Positions 28,901-40,362 of a stretch of 64,000 bases of DNA are shown piece after piece. The position numbers were made by a program, and so were the translations under genes. Under the pieces are notes generated by a model. That model saw only the letters and a list, made by a program, of their open reading frames with translations, was not told where the DNA came from and did not search any database. The stretch's first letter is position 1; each line of letters begins with the position of its first letter. Source of the stretch: Cunninghamella blakesleeana (Eukaryota; Mucoromycota; Mucoromycetes; Mucorales; Cunninghamellaceae); the NCBI GenBank assembly GCA_017871115.1, contig JAFCIZ010000001.1, positions 5,127,501 to 5,191,500 of the forward strand. The letters are read 5' to 3'.

Positions 28901-29622
28901 TACAACAATATCAAAATCAACTTCAAAGAATCCATGGAGCTATTCAACGTGTAGAAAAATTAGAAGCTTCTTTGTCATCACCTTTAGTCAATGACTCATT
29001 TGAGGAAGAAAATAATGCTCAACTTGATTATTTACAAACACTTGTAGAATTAAAGGAACAATTACAGGATAGACAACATGTATTGCAAGAAGTATGTAAA
29101 TCATTTGAACAGGATATGAATGAAGATATGAAAAAAATAGAAATACAATATACCACTTCCTTACTCTCCTCTCCACCACCCATTTCCTCCTCTTCACTAG
29201 TTAGTAATGATAGTGTTTCCTCTACCTCTTCCACTTCTTCCTCTTCTACTTCTTCCTCTTCCTCTTTATCGTCTTCCGGAGATGCTCTTACTACATGGAA
29301 AGAAAAACATCAGCATCAGCATCAGCATCAACAACAAATAAATGATTCTATTATGAATAATGAAGAAATGAAAAAAATAACAGATCATATGGAACAACGT
29401 TTAACAAATGCCATGCAAGATGTTGATTTAAATCGATCTAAATTATATGTTTTACAAACAAAATTACAAAAATTGGAAGTAGCTGTTCAAACTAGACAAC
29501 AAAGAAAGGCCTCTATGTCGGATGATCAAGATAGTATCGAACAATTACTGAAAAAAATGGATGCCATGAAAATGCAATTGGAAACTCGAGATGCTAATTC
29601 AGTTACTATTCAAGAAGTATAA
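25472..29622 (+). CDS. Kinesin motor protein, kinesin-4 (KIF4/KIF21)-like
   Basis: Exons 25472-25520, 25682-25900, 26039-26064, 26159-26685, 26787-27081 and 27214-29622 give 1175 codons with stop. The motor domain is N-terminal: [14 protein letters not shown]-loop GQTSSGKT (99-106), [12 protein letters not shown], switch [12 protein letters not shown], switch II DLAGSER (366-372) and [16 protein letters not shown] ending near 465. [20 protein letters not shown] is typical of the kinesin-4 family, which controls microtubule plus ends and cargo or spindle midzone. Two low-complexity insertions enlarge the motor: about 72 Ser/Thr/Asn-rich residues (142-213) and about 40 residues before switch II. 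A long coiled coil follows, broken by Asn, Gln and Ser runs. No C-terminal cysteine-rich or WD40 region is seen. The 26-nt exon 3 is short but phase-consistent. Confidence 0.9.
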
Positions 29623-31004
29623 CTTATTTATTTTATTTTATAACTTTATACATACATATACACACACATATATATATATCACTCTACCGTATATTTTTTA
29701 AAAAAAATAGTACGCACTTAAAAAAGCAAAAACAAAAAACGAAAAAAACGAAAAACAAAAAAAAAAAACTTATTCCTTTTATACCTATTCCTTTACTTTA
29801 TTTTTCTTTATTCTTGTTAATTTATTGTGTTTATTTTATTTTATATATTATATAATTATTATTCATATATATTTTTAAATATCTTTTCAAGTTAATCTCT
29901 TATTGTATATTTATATTTATATATATAAATATACTTTTATAATTAATCTATATATTCTTTATTTTATTGTTTATTATTATAATTATTATTCTTGTTTTTA
30001 TACATTTATCATTTAAATAAATCCGAGTTTTTTTCTTTTTATCTTTATGGTTATAATAATACTAAACGAAACCGGAATGAATAATTATGTATTTCAATTA
30101 TTAGTCATTTTTCATTAAAAAAAGAGTTTTGCTCACTGTTTCTAAAGTAATTTTTATTAATTAATTAATAAATAAATAATATGATTCAATTGCATACAGC
30201 CTAGCGCTTCTTACTTATATCTTAGAATGGACGACTTTATTATATATAGTTCGAGAAAATATAAGGAAAAGTAATATGTAGGATACTTCCCGAAATTTAA
30301 AAGGATGAAATTTAATGGATAGTCTTACTCATTTTTTTTTTTTTTGAGTACAGAAATCCATTCTTTTGTTATAAAAGCTGAGTGCTTCCTTTCCTTTTTT
30401 TGAAGCATTTTTTATTGACGAAAAAGTTAAAAAACAATAAAAATATATTCTTCATGATTTAGCATTTTTTACACATCTTTTATCAAAAAGATTTATAATA
30501 AATATATATGAAAAATAAGATGAATATTAAACAAAATGTAGGACGCCTCTTGAATATTGAAAAAATGAAATTCAGGGGTAACCTTTTTCAATATTTTACA
30601 CTTGTAAAAAATAATTTTTTAATTTTAAAAGTTGTTTTTTTCTATTTCTTTTTTTTCAGTTATTTCAATAACGAGTTTATATAAACATGATATTATTCAA
30701 CTTTTTATATCAAAATTATTCTAATCCATATATTAAAATGAAAGGCTATATAATAAATATACATATAAAGTACAGAACAAAAACAAGTTGGATATTACCT
30801 CTTAAAGCCCGGAAAAAAGAAACTCCGAACACTCCTTTTTTGACAGCTTAAAAATAAACTGTAGATGCCGAAGATCATTAAGATAATTATGACCTTTACA
30901 AAACCACTCGTATAAAATATAAATGTTTGGATGTTGACGTGTTTTCATTAGGCATTACATCTATCACTAAATGGAGATTAATCAAAAACTCGTGATCGCA
31001 ACTA
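29623..31004. other. Intergenic flank of the retroelement
   Basis: About 1.4 kb of degraded AT-rich sequence. Two stretches near 30280 and 30537 share the word ATGTAGGA and a similar following 40 bp, suggesting an old diverged direct repeat. I recognise no gene. Confidence 0.45.
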
Positions 31005-31009
31005 GTTGC
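31005..31009. repeat. Target-site duplication GTTGC (left copy)
   Basis: The five bases before the first LTR (GTTGC, 31005-31009) recur directly after the second LTR (36892-36896). This is the expected 5-bp duplication of a Ty3/gypsy insertion. Confidence 0.9.
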
Positions 31010-31417
31010 TGTTGAATTTATCAATTCAAAATTATACAAAAAATTAAAAACAAAGAAATATTGTGAAACTTTTGGTTAACCTTTATTCAAATGTAAAAGA
31101 CAAGGGTTGTATTTATACCTTTTAGTGGATTGGTGACACTGGGCTTAGTTTATATGATATAATATGAAAATAGAATTATAAAGTTATCTAGTAAAGGTAA
31201 CGTGAATTAGAATGGAGTTTAAAGTGTGTCTATGGTAATGGATCTGCGGGATTAGAAGATTTAAAGTTATAGCAATGCATAAGCTAATAGGAATAGATCA
31301 TTTTGTATCAGGTACACAGTAGTGATTTTATAATAAATATCAAATATTTCATGTGTATTATAAGTGTATTATAGTTATGAAGTCATTTAATATTGTTATT
31401 ATATGGTAAATACAACA
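31010..31417 (-). repeat. 3' LTR of the chromovirus
   Basis: A 408-bp repeat, TG...CA bounded, identical to 36484-36891. On the minus strand it holds the TATA-like TATAAAT (31111-31117) and an AATAAA polyadenylation signal shortly downstream. Confidence 0.95.
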
Positions 31418-31429
31418 TTACTCCCTTCC
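31418..31429 (-). other. Polypurine tract of the chromovirus
   Basis: Read on the minus strand, the bases GGAAGGGAGTAA directly precede the TG of the 3' LTR. This is the position and composition expected of the plus-strand primer. Confidence 0.75.
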
Positions 31430-31497
31430 AGGTTGAAGCAACCGTTAGAGTGTTATATTTGTGAATTTTTTTTAGAAGTATAGTTGAAGAAAAGAAG

Positions 31498-31523
<26 letters not shown>

Positions 31524-31528
<5 letters not shown>

Positions 31529-34500
31529 CAAGCAGTTTTCTACGACCATGTTTTTTAATGACCGACGTGGCTTGTTTTCTTTTAAGAGGATTTCTCTTTT
31601 CATTTAAATTTTTCTTTTCTTTTTCTTTTAATATATTTATTCTTTTCCAATATGTATCAATGCAGTCTTGTGCATTTATATCGATAGATTTTTCCCATGT
31701 ATCATCTTCAGCAGAATAACCTTTCCATCTTATTTTATATTCTCTATTTTGTTCAGTGCCTCTATGGTTTATTATAGCTTCAACTTCATAGATTTCATCA
31801 GTTGGAATGGTTTCATCGTGTGATATTAGTTTTAATTCTGATGGTGTATAATTTCTTGATGTTAATGCACCAGTCATATCTTTTAAAATATAATTACCGT
31901 TTTCAGTTTTATTAACTACAATATATGGACCTTCATATACAGGAGCTAGTTTACTGGTACGTGTAGGTAAACGTGCAACTACATAACTATTAATTGGAAA
32001 GTTTACTATTGGATATTTTTTATTAAAAGCTTCTTTTTGTGCTTTAACAACCATATCCGTTCTTTCCTTAATAGCTGGAAATACAATATCAGCCATATAA
32101 TCCATTCTATCCAGTAGTTTTTGATAGGATATAGGATTTTTGGATGTGATGTCAGTATCTGTTTTGTTTTTATCTAATGCAGCATAAGGTGTATTCATAT
32201 GTCTAGCAAACATAAGGGAAAAAGGGGCAGTTTGTAATCGTTTAGATATTTTATGGTTAACTGCTAATTGTGCAATTGGAGTATACCAATCCCAATCCAC
32301 TTTTGTTCCTTGTATATGTTTTTGAATAATCTCTTGTGCAATACGAACATATCTTTCAGCAACGCCATTACCTCGTGGATGATAAGGTGTAGATAGACGA
32401 TGATCAATATTCATAGTAGTATATAGATTTTTAAAGAATTGATTTTTAAATTCAGTACCGTTATCGGATTGTACAATTTTTGGATAACCAAAATCGCCAA
32501 ATACTTGTATTAAAGTGTGAATAACAGTGTCGGATTTTTTGTCAGGTAAAGGTCGATAGATATTGAATCGTGTACATACGTCAACCATAACTAATAAATA
32601 GTTGTTACCTTTAGTTGATGTAGGAAAAGGTCCACATAAATCAATAGCCCAATGATCACCTGGTAAATAAGCAAAGACAGGACGTAATGGATTATATCCT
32701 CTTCTTACAATATTATATTTTTGACAAGCAGGACATTCTTTAACTATTTCTAGTGCATCTTTCATAATATGAACCCAATGTAAACCTTCATTATGTACAG
32801 CTTTAACAATTGCTTCAGCACCAAAGTGTCCGAAAGAATGAACTCTTTGTAGTATGGATTTATGTTGATTAGCTGGTGGTATAATATAATCAGTGGTTTG
32901 ATTTTGGATTACTTGGATAAAATGTTTTTCTTCAAAGTATGGTTCTTTTTGTTTTATTTTATCCAGTTTTTCTTTTATTATTTTGTTTGGCTTTTTGTTT
33001 GCATAACCTTTGTTTGCTAAAAGGTGTTGACTTGATTTATTTGGTTTATTATCCCCCTCTATCTCTTTGTCAGGTATATCAAGACGGGACAAGAGATCAG
33101 GTAGTGTGTTAAGTTTACCTGGTAAGTGAATAATAGTAAAAGAATAATCAAGTAAAGTATCTAGCCATTGTATCATCATGGGTGAAGCTATCTTTTGTGT
33201 ATGTAAATAGGTAAGAGCTCTATGATCAGTGTAAAGTACAAAAGGTTTACCCCATAAGAATTTATGATATTTTTTAAGTGCAAAAACTATAGCTAATAGT
33301 TCTCTTTTATTAGTACTATAATTGCGTTGACTTTTAGATAAAGATTTAGCCATGTATCCTATATGACGTTCTTTACCGTTTATTTTTTGAAATAATGATG
33401 CACCAATACCATAATCACTGGCATCAGTTGCAACATAAAATGTTTTAGAAAGATCAGGAAAGTGTAATAATGTATTATTTTGTAATTCTTGTTTAATGGT
33501 ATTAAAATGTTTTTCATGAACTGATGTCCAATCATTATTTGTTATATTTTTATAATTACGTAAAGCGTCTATAGGTGCAGTTAAAGCAGCAATATTAGCT
33601 ATGTGTAATCTGAAGTAATTAACTATACCAAGAAACTGTTGAACAGCATGACCTGTCTTAGGACGTTGCCATTCTAATACATTAGTGACTTTTCGTGGAT
33701 CAAGATCATGACCTTTATCTGATATACAGAATCCTAGTAAGTAAACACATGTCTGTGCGAAGTGACATTTTTTAGGATTAAGTATCAAATTAACTTCTGT
33801 TAATTTCTTTATTGCTATAGATACATGTTCAATGTGTTCTGTCATATTTTTAGAATGAATAACAACATCATCAACAAATGTTTGGACGTAAGGAAGACCA
33901 TTGAAGATGTGATGCATTACTCTTTGAAATTTAGATGATAGAGGCTTCAATCCAAAAGGACAACCTTTAAACATGTATTGTCTACCTTTGTGTGTAAAAG
34001 TAGTTTTATGTTGATCATCTGGATGAATCATGAATCTATGAAATGCACTTTTTAAATCTAGTGTGGTGAAGATTTTTGATCCGTGCATGTTCTCAAAGAT
34101 CTCATTGATTAATGGTAAAGGATATATATCATCCTGTAAATGTTTATTAATGTGTCGTGGATCAAGACAAGGGCGTTTACCGGTGATATTACCGTATTCA
34201 TCTTTCTTGGGTGCAAGTGTTATAGGACTATTCCAAGTGGTATCGACTGGGGCGATAGTGATTGTACCTTCTTCCAACCAAGTTTTTACTGCCTCATCAA
34301 CCAATGGTTGCATTGTATATGCTATAGGATATTGGCGATGATTAGTATCATTGGATGGCATAGTAGGTGTATTTAGTTTAACTACAGAAATATCAAGTGT
34401 ACAAAAAGATGTCTTAGGTATCAATTGATTTTCATCAATATAAGGTGTTATAGAATCTATGAATATGATTCTTTCTTCCTTTGTACCTGCAGGTGAATTA

Positions 34501-36362
34501 TTAGGTTCTTTTATTTCTAATAATTCTTTATCATCATTGTTTTTGATCTGTATTTTATTATCATCCCAATTGTATGCAAGACCTAAAAAACCTATATCAA
34601 GTTTTGGTATTAAGTCTCTTCCAATCAAGATATCATAATCATTAGAAGATAGCTCTAATACATGGAATGAATGTGTAAGTATTAATCCATTGTATTTAAT
34701 GGAGACAGGTCCCGTAAGACCGATGTGTGAAGACGAATTATTTTTAGTGACAAAATGCAAATTAACATGTGGATTTTTATTAAACTTTATATTATTATTA
34801 GAACAAAATTTCAGGCTAATCACAGATACATCAGCACCAGTGTCTAGCAAGGCTTTCATTCTAATGTCATTAACAATTAATGGTAATATAAAGGGATTAT
34901 TATTATTAGTATGATGTGTAGTTATCATATTAATATTAATGTTAATTTCATTTTTGTCTTTATTGCCTTCAACATCCATAGCATCTTCAAGTGTCTCTTC
35001 TATATCATCAGCAGCTTGTACTTCTAATTCATCCCAATCAAGATTCAAATCAATGTCAGCATGATGTTTAGGGAGAAGAAGAGTAGGAATAGCCGTGACC
35101 TTAGGTGTGGACACATTTTTATTTGTAAAAGAGGTGGAAGCGTTAATAGCTTGTACTCTGTATGTTTGGTTTTTGAATTGCTTTCCCTTGCAATGTGATT
35201 TATGTTCAGGTGTGTATACCTCAGGACAATTCCAACATTGTTTACCAGCAACAACATTATTCGTAGCAACAGAAGTAGATACTGGAGCGTGTTTAGGAAT
35301 AAGTTTACTAGCAACAATTTTATTTTTTAATACTTTGCATTCCTCAGTAGTATGGCTTGATCTTTTACCATGTTCAGAACAGTATTTATCCCTTACAGGA
35401 AAACGATCACTACTGGTTCTTCTTTTGCTTCTTTTTGAATCAGAAGATTCTCCTTCATGGTCAAAAGCACGTTTCTGGGCATGTATATTGCGGGCAATAT
35501 TTAAAACCACAGAAGAAGAAGAAGGAACACCGTCAATATTATCATCACGTCCTTGCATGGCAATTAAAACACCATGTTGTAAAGAACGAGGAAGGGCACG
35601 AAGACAGAGGACAGCCATGATTTCATCATCAGACCATTTAGCATTATGGTATGCAGCTTGAAATCTAAGACCAAACTCATTAACAGATTCACCATCATGC
35701 ATCTTCATGTTTACTACATTTAAAGCATTTTTTATTCTTTTATCCTTGGCGTCAAAAGTATCTATGATCAGCTTGGAAGCTGTGGACCAAGATAAAGATT
35801 TACCTTTTAAGTGATCTTTGAACCAAATGGAGGAATCACCCACCATGGCACAATGTACCCATTGTTCCCAATCAACTTCAAGGTTTACACCATTGGATAT
35901 AAGAATTCTTTCAAACTTTTCTAAGAAAAGTTCAGCAGATTTAAACACCTCAGCATTGGTATCGTTTTTAACCTGACCATCCAAATAAAATAAAGGAACA
36001 TCTTTGTAGATCATCCTTATATTAGTATTACTAGAGATGGTGTTGTTCAAAATCTTCTGGGATGTCTGCAAAGTTTCAATATGTCTAGTCAACAAAGCTA
36101 CTTCTTGACTCACATTGTAGTAATCTTTGTGATCAATATCCATATCAGCTAATATATTTAATTTGGATGTTAATTTATCCTTTAACCTTTGGATTTTTTC
36201 ATTTAAAGTAGGTACTTTAGCATGTTTGGAAGCAGAGGTACCAGTCATAGGAAAAGTATCCATAGGAGCAGGAGAAGAAGACTTGGAAGAATTGGCAGTG
36301 ATAGGAGAAGCGGTGGCTTCAGCAACAATTTTAGTATTATTGTTTTGATGTTCAAAAGACAT
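31524..36362 (-). CDS. Gag-pol polyprotein of a Ty3/gypsy chromovirus
   Basis: One 1612-codon frame with no gag/pol frameshift. In order: a gag region (about 1-320) with helices; two cysteine/histidine-rich segments (C328...C342 with a CSEHG core, and C376 to C391 starting CWNC) in place of a canonical CCHC knuckle; aspartic protease DTGADVSV with D507; reverse transcriptase with FVDD (D831, D832); RNase H with ATDASDYG (D980); and an integrase zinc region HSFGHFG...CPAC. The integrase core has D1241, D1300 and E1336, a correct D,D(35)E spacing. A chromodomain at about 1523-1575 (EYKIRWKGYSAEDDTWE) may read methylated histone tails and steer integration. All key residues are present. The product is intracellular particle and replication machinery of a fungal retroelement. 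Confidence 0.97.
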
Positions 36363-36469
36363 TATTGGTAAGTATAAAAATAAAATATAGATTATTTAGA
36401 ATAAAATATAGTTATATAGAATAGTATAGTTTAGTTAGTATTAGAATAAAGATTATTTTTAATAATGAA

Positions 36470-36483
36470 TTCACAATAAAAAA
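36470..36483 (-). other. Candidate primer-binding site, possibly self-priming
   Basis: The bases just inside the 5' LTR show no TGG start complementary to a tRNA CCA end. Instead TATTGTGAA (36470-36478 on the minus strand) is complementary over 9 bases to TTCACAATA inside the LTR (36533-36541), about 45 bp after the TATAAAT box. That arrangement resembles Tf1-type self-priming, where the transcript's own 5' end primes. The match is short and AT-rich, so this is a hypothesis. Confidence 0.35.
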
Positions 36484-36891
36484 TGTTGAATTTATCAATT
36501 CAAAATTATACAAAAAATTAAAAACAAAGAAATATTGTGAAACTTTTGGTTAACCTTTATTCAAATGTAAAAGACAAGGGTTGTATTTATACCTTTTAGT
36601 GGATTGGTGACACTGGGCTTAGTTTATATGATATAATATGAAAATAGAATTATAAAGTTATCTAGTAAAGGTAACGTGAATTAGAATGGAGTTTAAAGTG
36701 TGTCTATGGTAATGGATCTGCGGGATTAGAAGATTTAAAGTTATAGCAATGCATAAGCTAATAGGAATAGATCATTTTGTATCAGGTACACAGTAGTGAT
36801 TTTATAATAAATATCAAATATTTCATGTGTATTATAAGTGTATTATAGTTATGAAGTCATTTAATATTGTTATTATATGGTAAATACAACA
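36484..36891 (-). repeat. 5' LTR of the chromovirus (promoter LTR)
   Basis: A 408-bp repeat identical to 31010-31417. In element orientation it is the promoter copy, with TATAAAT at 36585-36591. Confidence 0.95.
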
Positions 36892-36896
36892 GTTGC
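36892..36896. repeat. Target-site duplication GTTGC (right copy)
   Basis: Partner of 31005-31009, directly following the CA of the LTR. Confidence 0.9.
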
Positions 36897-36903
36897 TCAT
36901 ATG

Positions 36904-37180
36904 GGAAGTTGCTCAAATACTTGCGATCATAACGATTCGTCCACAATGGATATAACCATTTGATTGCTATCATTCGATTACCCACGGGTAATTAGCACCG
37001 GTATACTGTACATGAAAAATTAAGTGAAGACCAACAGAAGAATGGCCAGAATATATTTTTAAAACCATTCTGGATGTTTTGGAATCAACGGTGTAATGGT
37101 GGTTGTAAGTTCACCAATGCCCAGATGTTTATATCCATTGTGAGGGAATCGTTGCAATCCCGAGTATTTGAACAACTTTC
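36904..37180. mobile_element. MITE-like element, copy A (about 277 bp)
   Basis: The ends form a terminal inverted repeat of about 58 bp. The left end starts AAGTTGCTCAAATACTTGCG and the right end, reverse-complemented, starts AAGTTGTTCAAATACTCGGG; CACAATGGATATAA is present in both arms. It has no coding capacity. The interior (GAAGACCAA..., TTTTTAAAACCA, ATGGTGGTTG) matches the elements at 40862-41378, so this is a repeated family of short non-autonomous DNA transposons. The source transposase is not in the window. Confidence 0.75.
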
Positions 37181-37828
37181 AGTATATACGAACGTATAAT
37201 TAGGATTCCACAAAATTAATATATGGGTAATTTAGACAGTCATGGACAAACGGCTAGCTAGGACTCTTTAAGAGCAAATAAAGTTTAAATTATTAAGCGC
37301 GTTTTTAAGTTGTATATGCTTCATATTATACTAGTTTAAAACTTTTGAATTTTCATGCAAGCGGTATTTAAAAATGGACTAAAAAATTTCGCGTTTTTTG
37401 TTATAAAAAACCTTCTTTTTCTCCCACTCTTCCTCCATTACTAAATATTACAATTCATCGATTAAATTACCGTTATTTTATGAACCAATTCCTGCTATTT
37501 ACTACATGCTTTTATTTGCACTGAGCTCTTTTTTGTAAAACTTCATGCATTGAAGATTTATTTAAATAAAATGAATCAAATATTACATAACATAATGATA
37601 AATATATGTATAAAAACTTAATTTTGGATGTGGGTGGTATAGCTAAAATAAACGATGAAAAAAAAAAGAATTATGATATATGCATAGCAGTTAAAATAGA
37701 AAGTGTTAAGTAAAATCGAGTGAGTTAAAAATAATTATTATAATACTATAAAATATATACTTGTATATAAAACAATAATAATAATAAAGAATGGTGAATG
37801 AGTATTAAACAATAGAATGATATATTTT
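37181..37828. other. Intergenic, 3' side of the methyltransferase gene
   Basis: About 650 bp of AT-rich sequence between MITE copy A and the SET-domain gene stop. No feature is recognised. Confidence 0.5.
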
Positions 37829-40179
37829 TTATCGATGGATCCATTTGCGACAGGATTTTTCATTACATTTACAAGGGAATTTTGTTGATATTTCTAAACC
37901 AGGTTCATTATTACTTCCACAATAATCAAATGTTAATTCTTCTCCCTTTTTAATATTTCTTTTTGCAAAGAATGCAAGACGATGGAAAGTCGGATCAAAG
38001 CTTTCGTAAAATACACCGTAAACAAGTAAATTTGGGTCACAGGAATGATTAAAAAAATGGCTTGCATTGCCATATATATAAGAATCAATTACATGTTTTA
38101 AAGCTAGCCCATCTTGATCTTCAGCTAAATCCATATCAAAGAGGTAAGATACACCCATCTTATCATAAATGCCACCCCTACGATCACTTTCACCTCTAGT
38201 AATGACTTCACCAATATATTGTTCCACATATGTGCGTTCCCTAATATCTTCTGTCGCTCGAACACCCCAACCTTTATCTTTGGTTCGGAAGATTTCAAGA
38301 GGCTTTTTACGACCACGCTGTACGATACGGTTGATACACTTTTTATCACATTTACATTGAGCATTACATTCAAATATAGCACCTTGATAGTTCAATCTAA
38401 GCTCTCCATTTATTCTATAGGCCAAACGATCAGGATTATGACAGAAGTCTTTACCGCGAGAAGGTTCACAAATACCAGAGCAATCACAACCCACTAAAAA
38501 ATTAGGATCAGGTTTTTCTACACCTTTACCAAATATAAAGTCATCGATATATACAAAGAGTTTTGGGAATGGAGCATTATCAACGTCGTTGGTTACGTAT
38601 ACAGGTGGATGTATATTTGCAAACTTGCTTTTACCAGTTTTAGGGTCAATAACAAGAGGATGCTGCTGAGACTGCAATAATGAAATAAACAACAACAATA
38701 AGAATAATAACAAAAATAAATATTAGCTTCATTTTGTTTAATTTAAAGAAAAATTATATATATCATTAAAAAAAGTGTTGTCTGTAATTTGCTTTGCATA
38801 CTTTTGAGTCCACTCCAATTAAAACAATAAAAAATACAATCAATATTATAATTGATTTCATTATTTCTATCTTCACACTACTTACCACAGCTTCCGCATG
38901 ATTTGCTACTAAATCATCCACTAATTCATGGGCTATTTTCTTTTCTACAGAATTTATTATAGGTTTTTGACCGTGAGTTACCTAAAAAAAATAAAATAAA
39001 AAAAGAGATTTACATTGTTATATTTATGTATACACATATCAGGTTAAAAAAATGTGATAATAATAATAATAATAAAAAAAAAAAAAAAAAAACTTATATA
39101 CATGTAAATATATACCACTTACAGGAATTCTAATAACCAAATCCTTAATTGTTTGAGGATTATCTAAAGATTCAATACGATCACCAAAATCATTGGGAGA
39201 GGCCATTTTTCCATTTAATTTTTGTCTTTTAGAATGAGGAGGATCTGCTTTAACTGTAAGCCTAAGTTTTACTGAATTTATTTTAGAATCTGCAAATTCA
39301 TCATCACTCGACAGATCTGATGTAGATTCATTAATTGCATCTTCAAGAGAAGGATCGAAAGCACCTCTTAAAATATATTTTCCTTTACTACCAATTTTGT
39401 ATGGTTGATTTGGATTTTGTTTATTATAAGTCGCCACAAATTGATCAATAAGCTGTACATTACCCAATAGGTTTTCTAATGGTTCCCAGGTATTCTGATC
39501 TTCGTCATAACCGTCCCACTCAATAAGATAAGTTGCCCCTTCCTATATAATAAAAAATTAATTAAATAAAAATGATATAAATTTAGTATTTGATAATTTA
39601 GTAGCTTGCAATTTTTTAAAAAACATAAAAATAAAAATGGTAGTAAAAAAATGACACCAAAAAAAAAGAAAAAAAAGAAAAAAAAATGGCAGTAAAAAAA
39701 AGGTACCAAAAAAAAGCTAGTAAAAAAAAATGATGGTAAAAAATGGTAAACTAAAACAAAGAAAAAATAAAACTGCGCTAAAATATATACCTCATGCTCC
39801 CAACAACCAGCAACACGTTTAACCTATAATTGTCACGATATAGAAGAGTAGATTTAGTGAATGGATTATAAATAACAATAGTATATGTAAATTTATATAT
39901 ATGTATATGTATACGTATATGTATATAGCATAACAAATATATATATTATCAATTTAGCTAAAAAAGTAGGTTATAATTGAAGTAACATGAAATAAGTCTA
40001 CAGTATATTTATATGACATAATGAATATAAAATCTACATATAATTATAGATTCATAACATATTATGATAATACTTTTATATTCTTAAGACACTTAGTAGA
40101 CTCATTCAATATTAAATCAGTTAAAACTTTACGATTCCTATTTTATATAGGTTACCTCGTATTCTTCAGAATCCGACAT
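37829..40179 (-). CDS. clr4: Chromodomain SET histone H3K9 methyltransferase (Clr4/SUV39 type)
   Basis: Exons 40156-40179, 39791-39823, 39123-39542, 38886-38981 and 37829-38671 give 472 codons with stop. The chromodomain is split over the first three exons: EYEVKRVAGCWEHE, then GATYLIEWDGYDEDQNTWEP (about residues 7-55). The pre-SET zinc cluster (GCDCSGICEP, CNAQCKCDKKC) is at 252-303. The SET domain (314-442) has GWGV, NHSCDPN (399-405) and ELTFDYCG with Y441. The post-SET motif CKCNEKSC closes the protein (458-465). These are the catalytic and zinc residues of active H3K9 methyltransferases that build heterochromatin. The length is close to S. pombe Clr4 (490). The first ORF methionine in the last exon is intronic and not the true start. 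Confidence 0.93.
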
Positions 40180-40362
40180 TATTGGTAATATTTTAATATA
40201 AGGAAAAAAATAGTGAAAAACAGAGGGAAAAAAGGATGGATCAAAAAAAAAATTGCAAGTTATAAGGGAGTTTAAATTTATTTTTTAGTCATTCCTTGAG
40301 TTGATTTTTTTTTTCTTACAGAGCATTTTGATAAATTAGTAATAACAAGAAAGTACATAGTC

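Larger units (their letters stand above)
31010..36891 (-). mobile_element. Complete Ty3/gypsy LTR retrotransposon (chromovirus), 5882 bp
   Basis: The element is bounded by two 408-bp LTRs that I read as identical base for base, each starting TGTTG and ending CAACA, and flanked by a GTTGC duplication. It lies on the minus strand. It contains one uninterrupted gag-pol frame (31524-36362) with protease, reverse transcriptase, RNase H, integrase and a C-terminal chromodomain, in the Ty3/gypsy order. A purine-rich tract adjoins the 3' LTR at 31418-31429. Identical LTRs and an intact frame indicate a very recent insertion of a potentially active copy. Confidence 0.96.

Noticed and set aside
30880..31009. 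Possible third MITE copy left of the retroelement (CACTCGTATAAAATATAAATG and CTCGTGATCGCAAC)
   Set aside because: The words resemble the family ends but are in the wrong order and without a partner arm; too weak to call.
35095..35661. 188-codon frame on the plus strand inside the retroelement
   Set aside because: It is antisense to the intact gag region and has no recognisable domain; a shadow of the long coding strand.
38672..38713. Hydrophobic MLLFLLLLF start of the SET-domain frame, looking like a signal peptide
   Set aside because: It lies upstream of a clean acceptor at 38672-38673 within an intron; the true N-terminus is the chromodomain exon at 40179.
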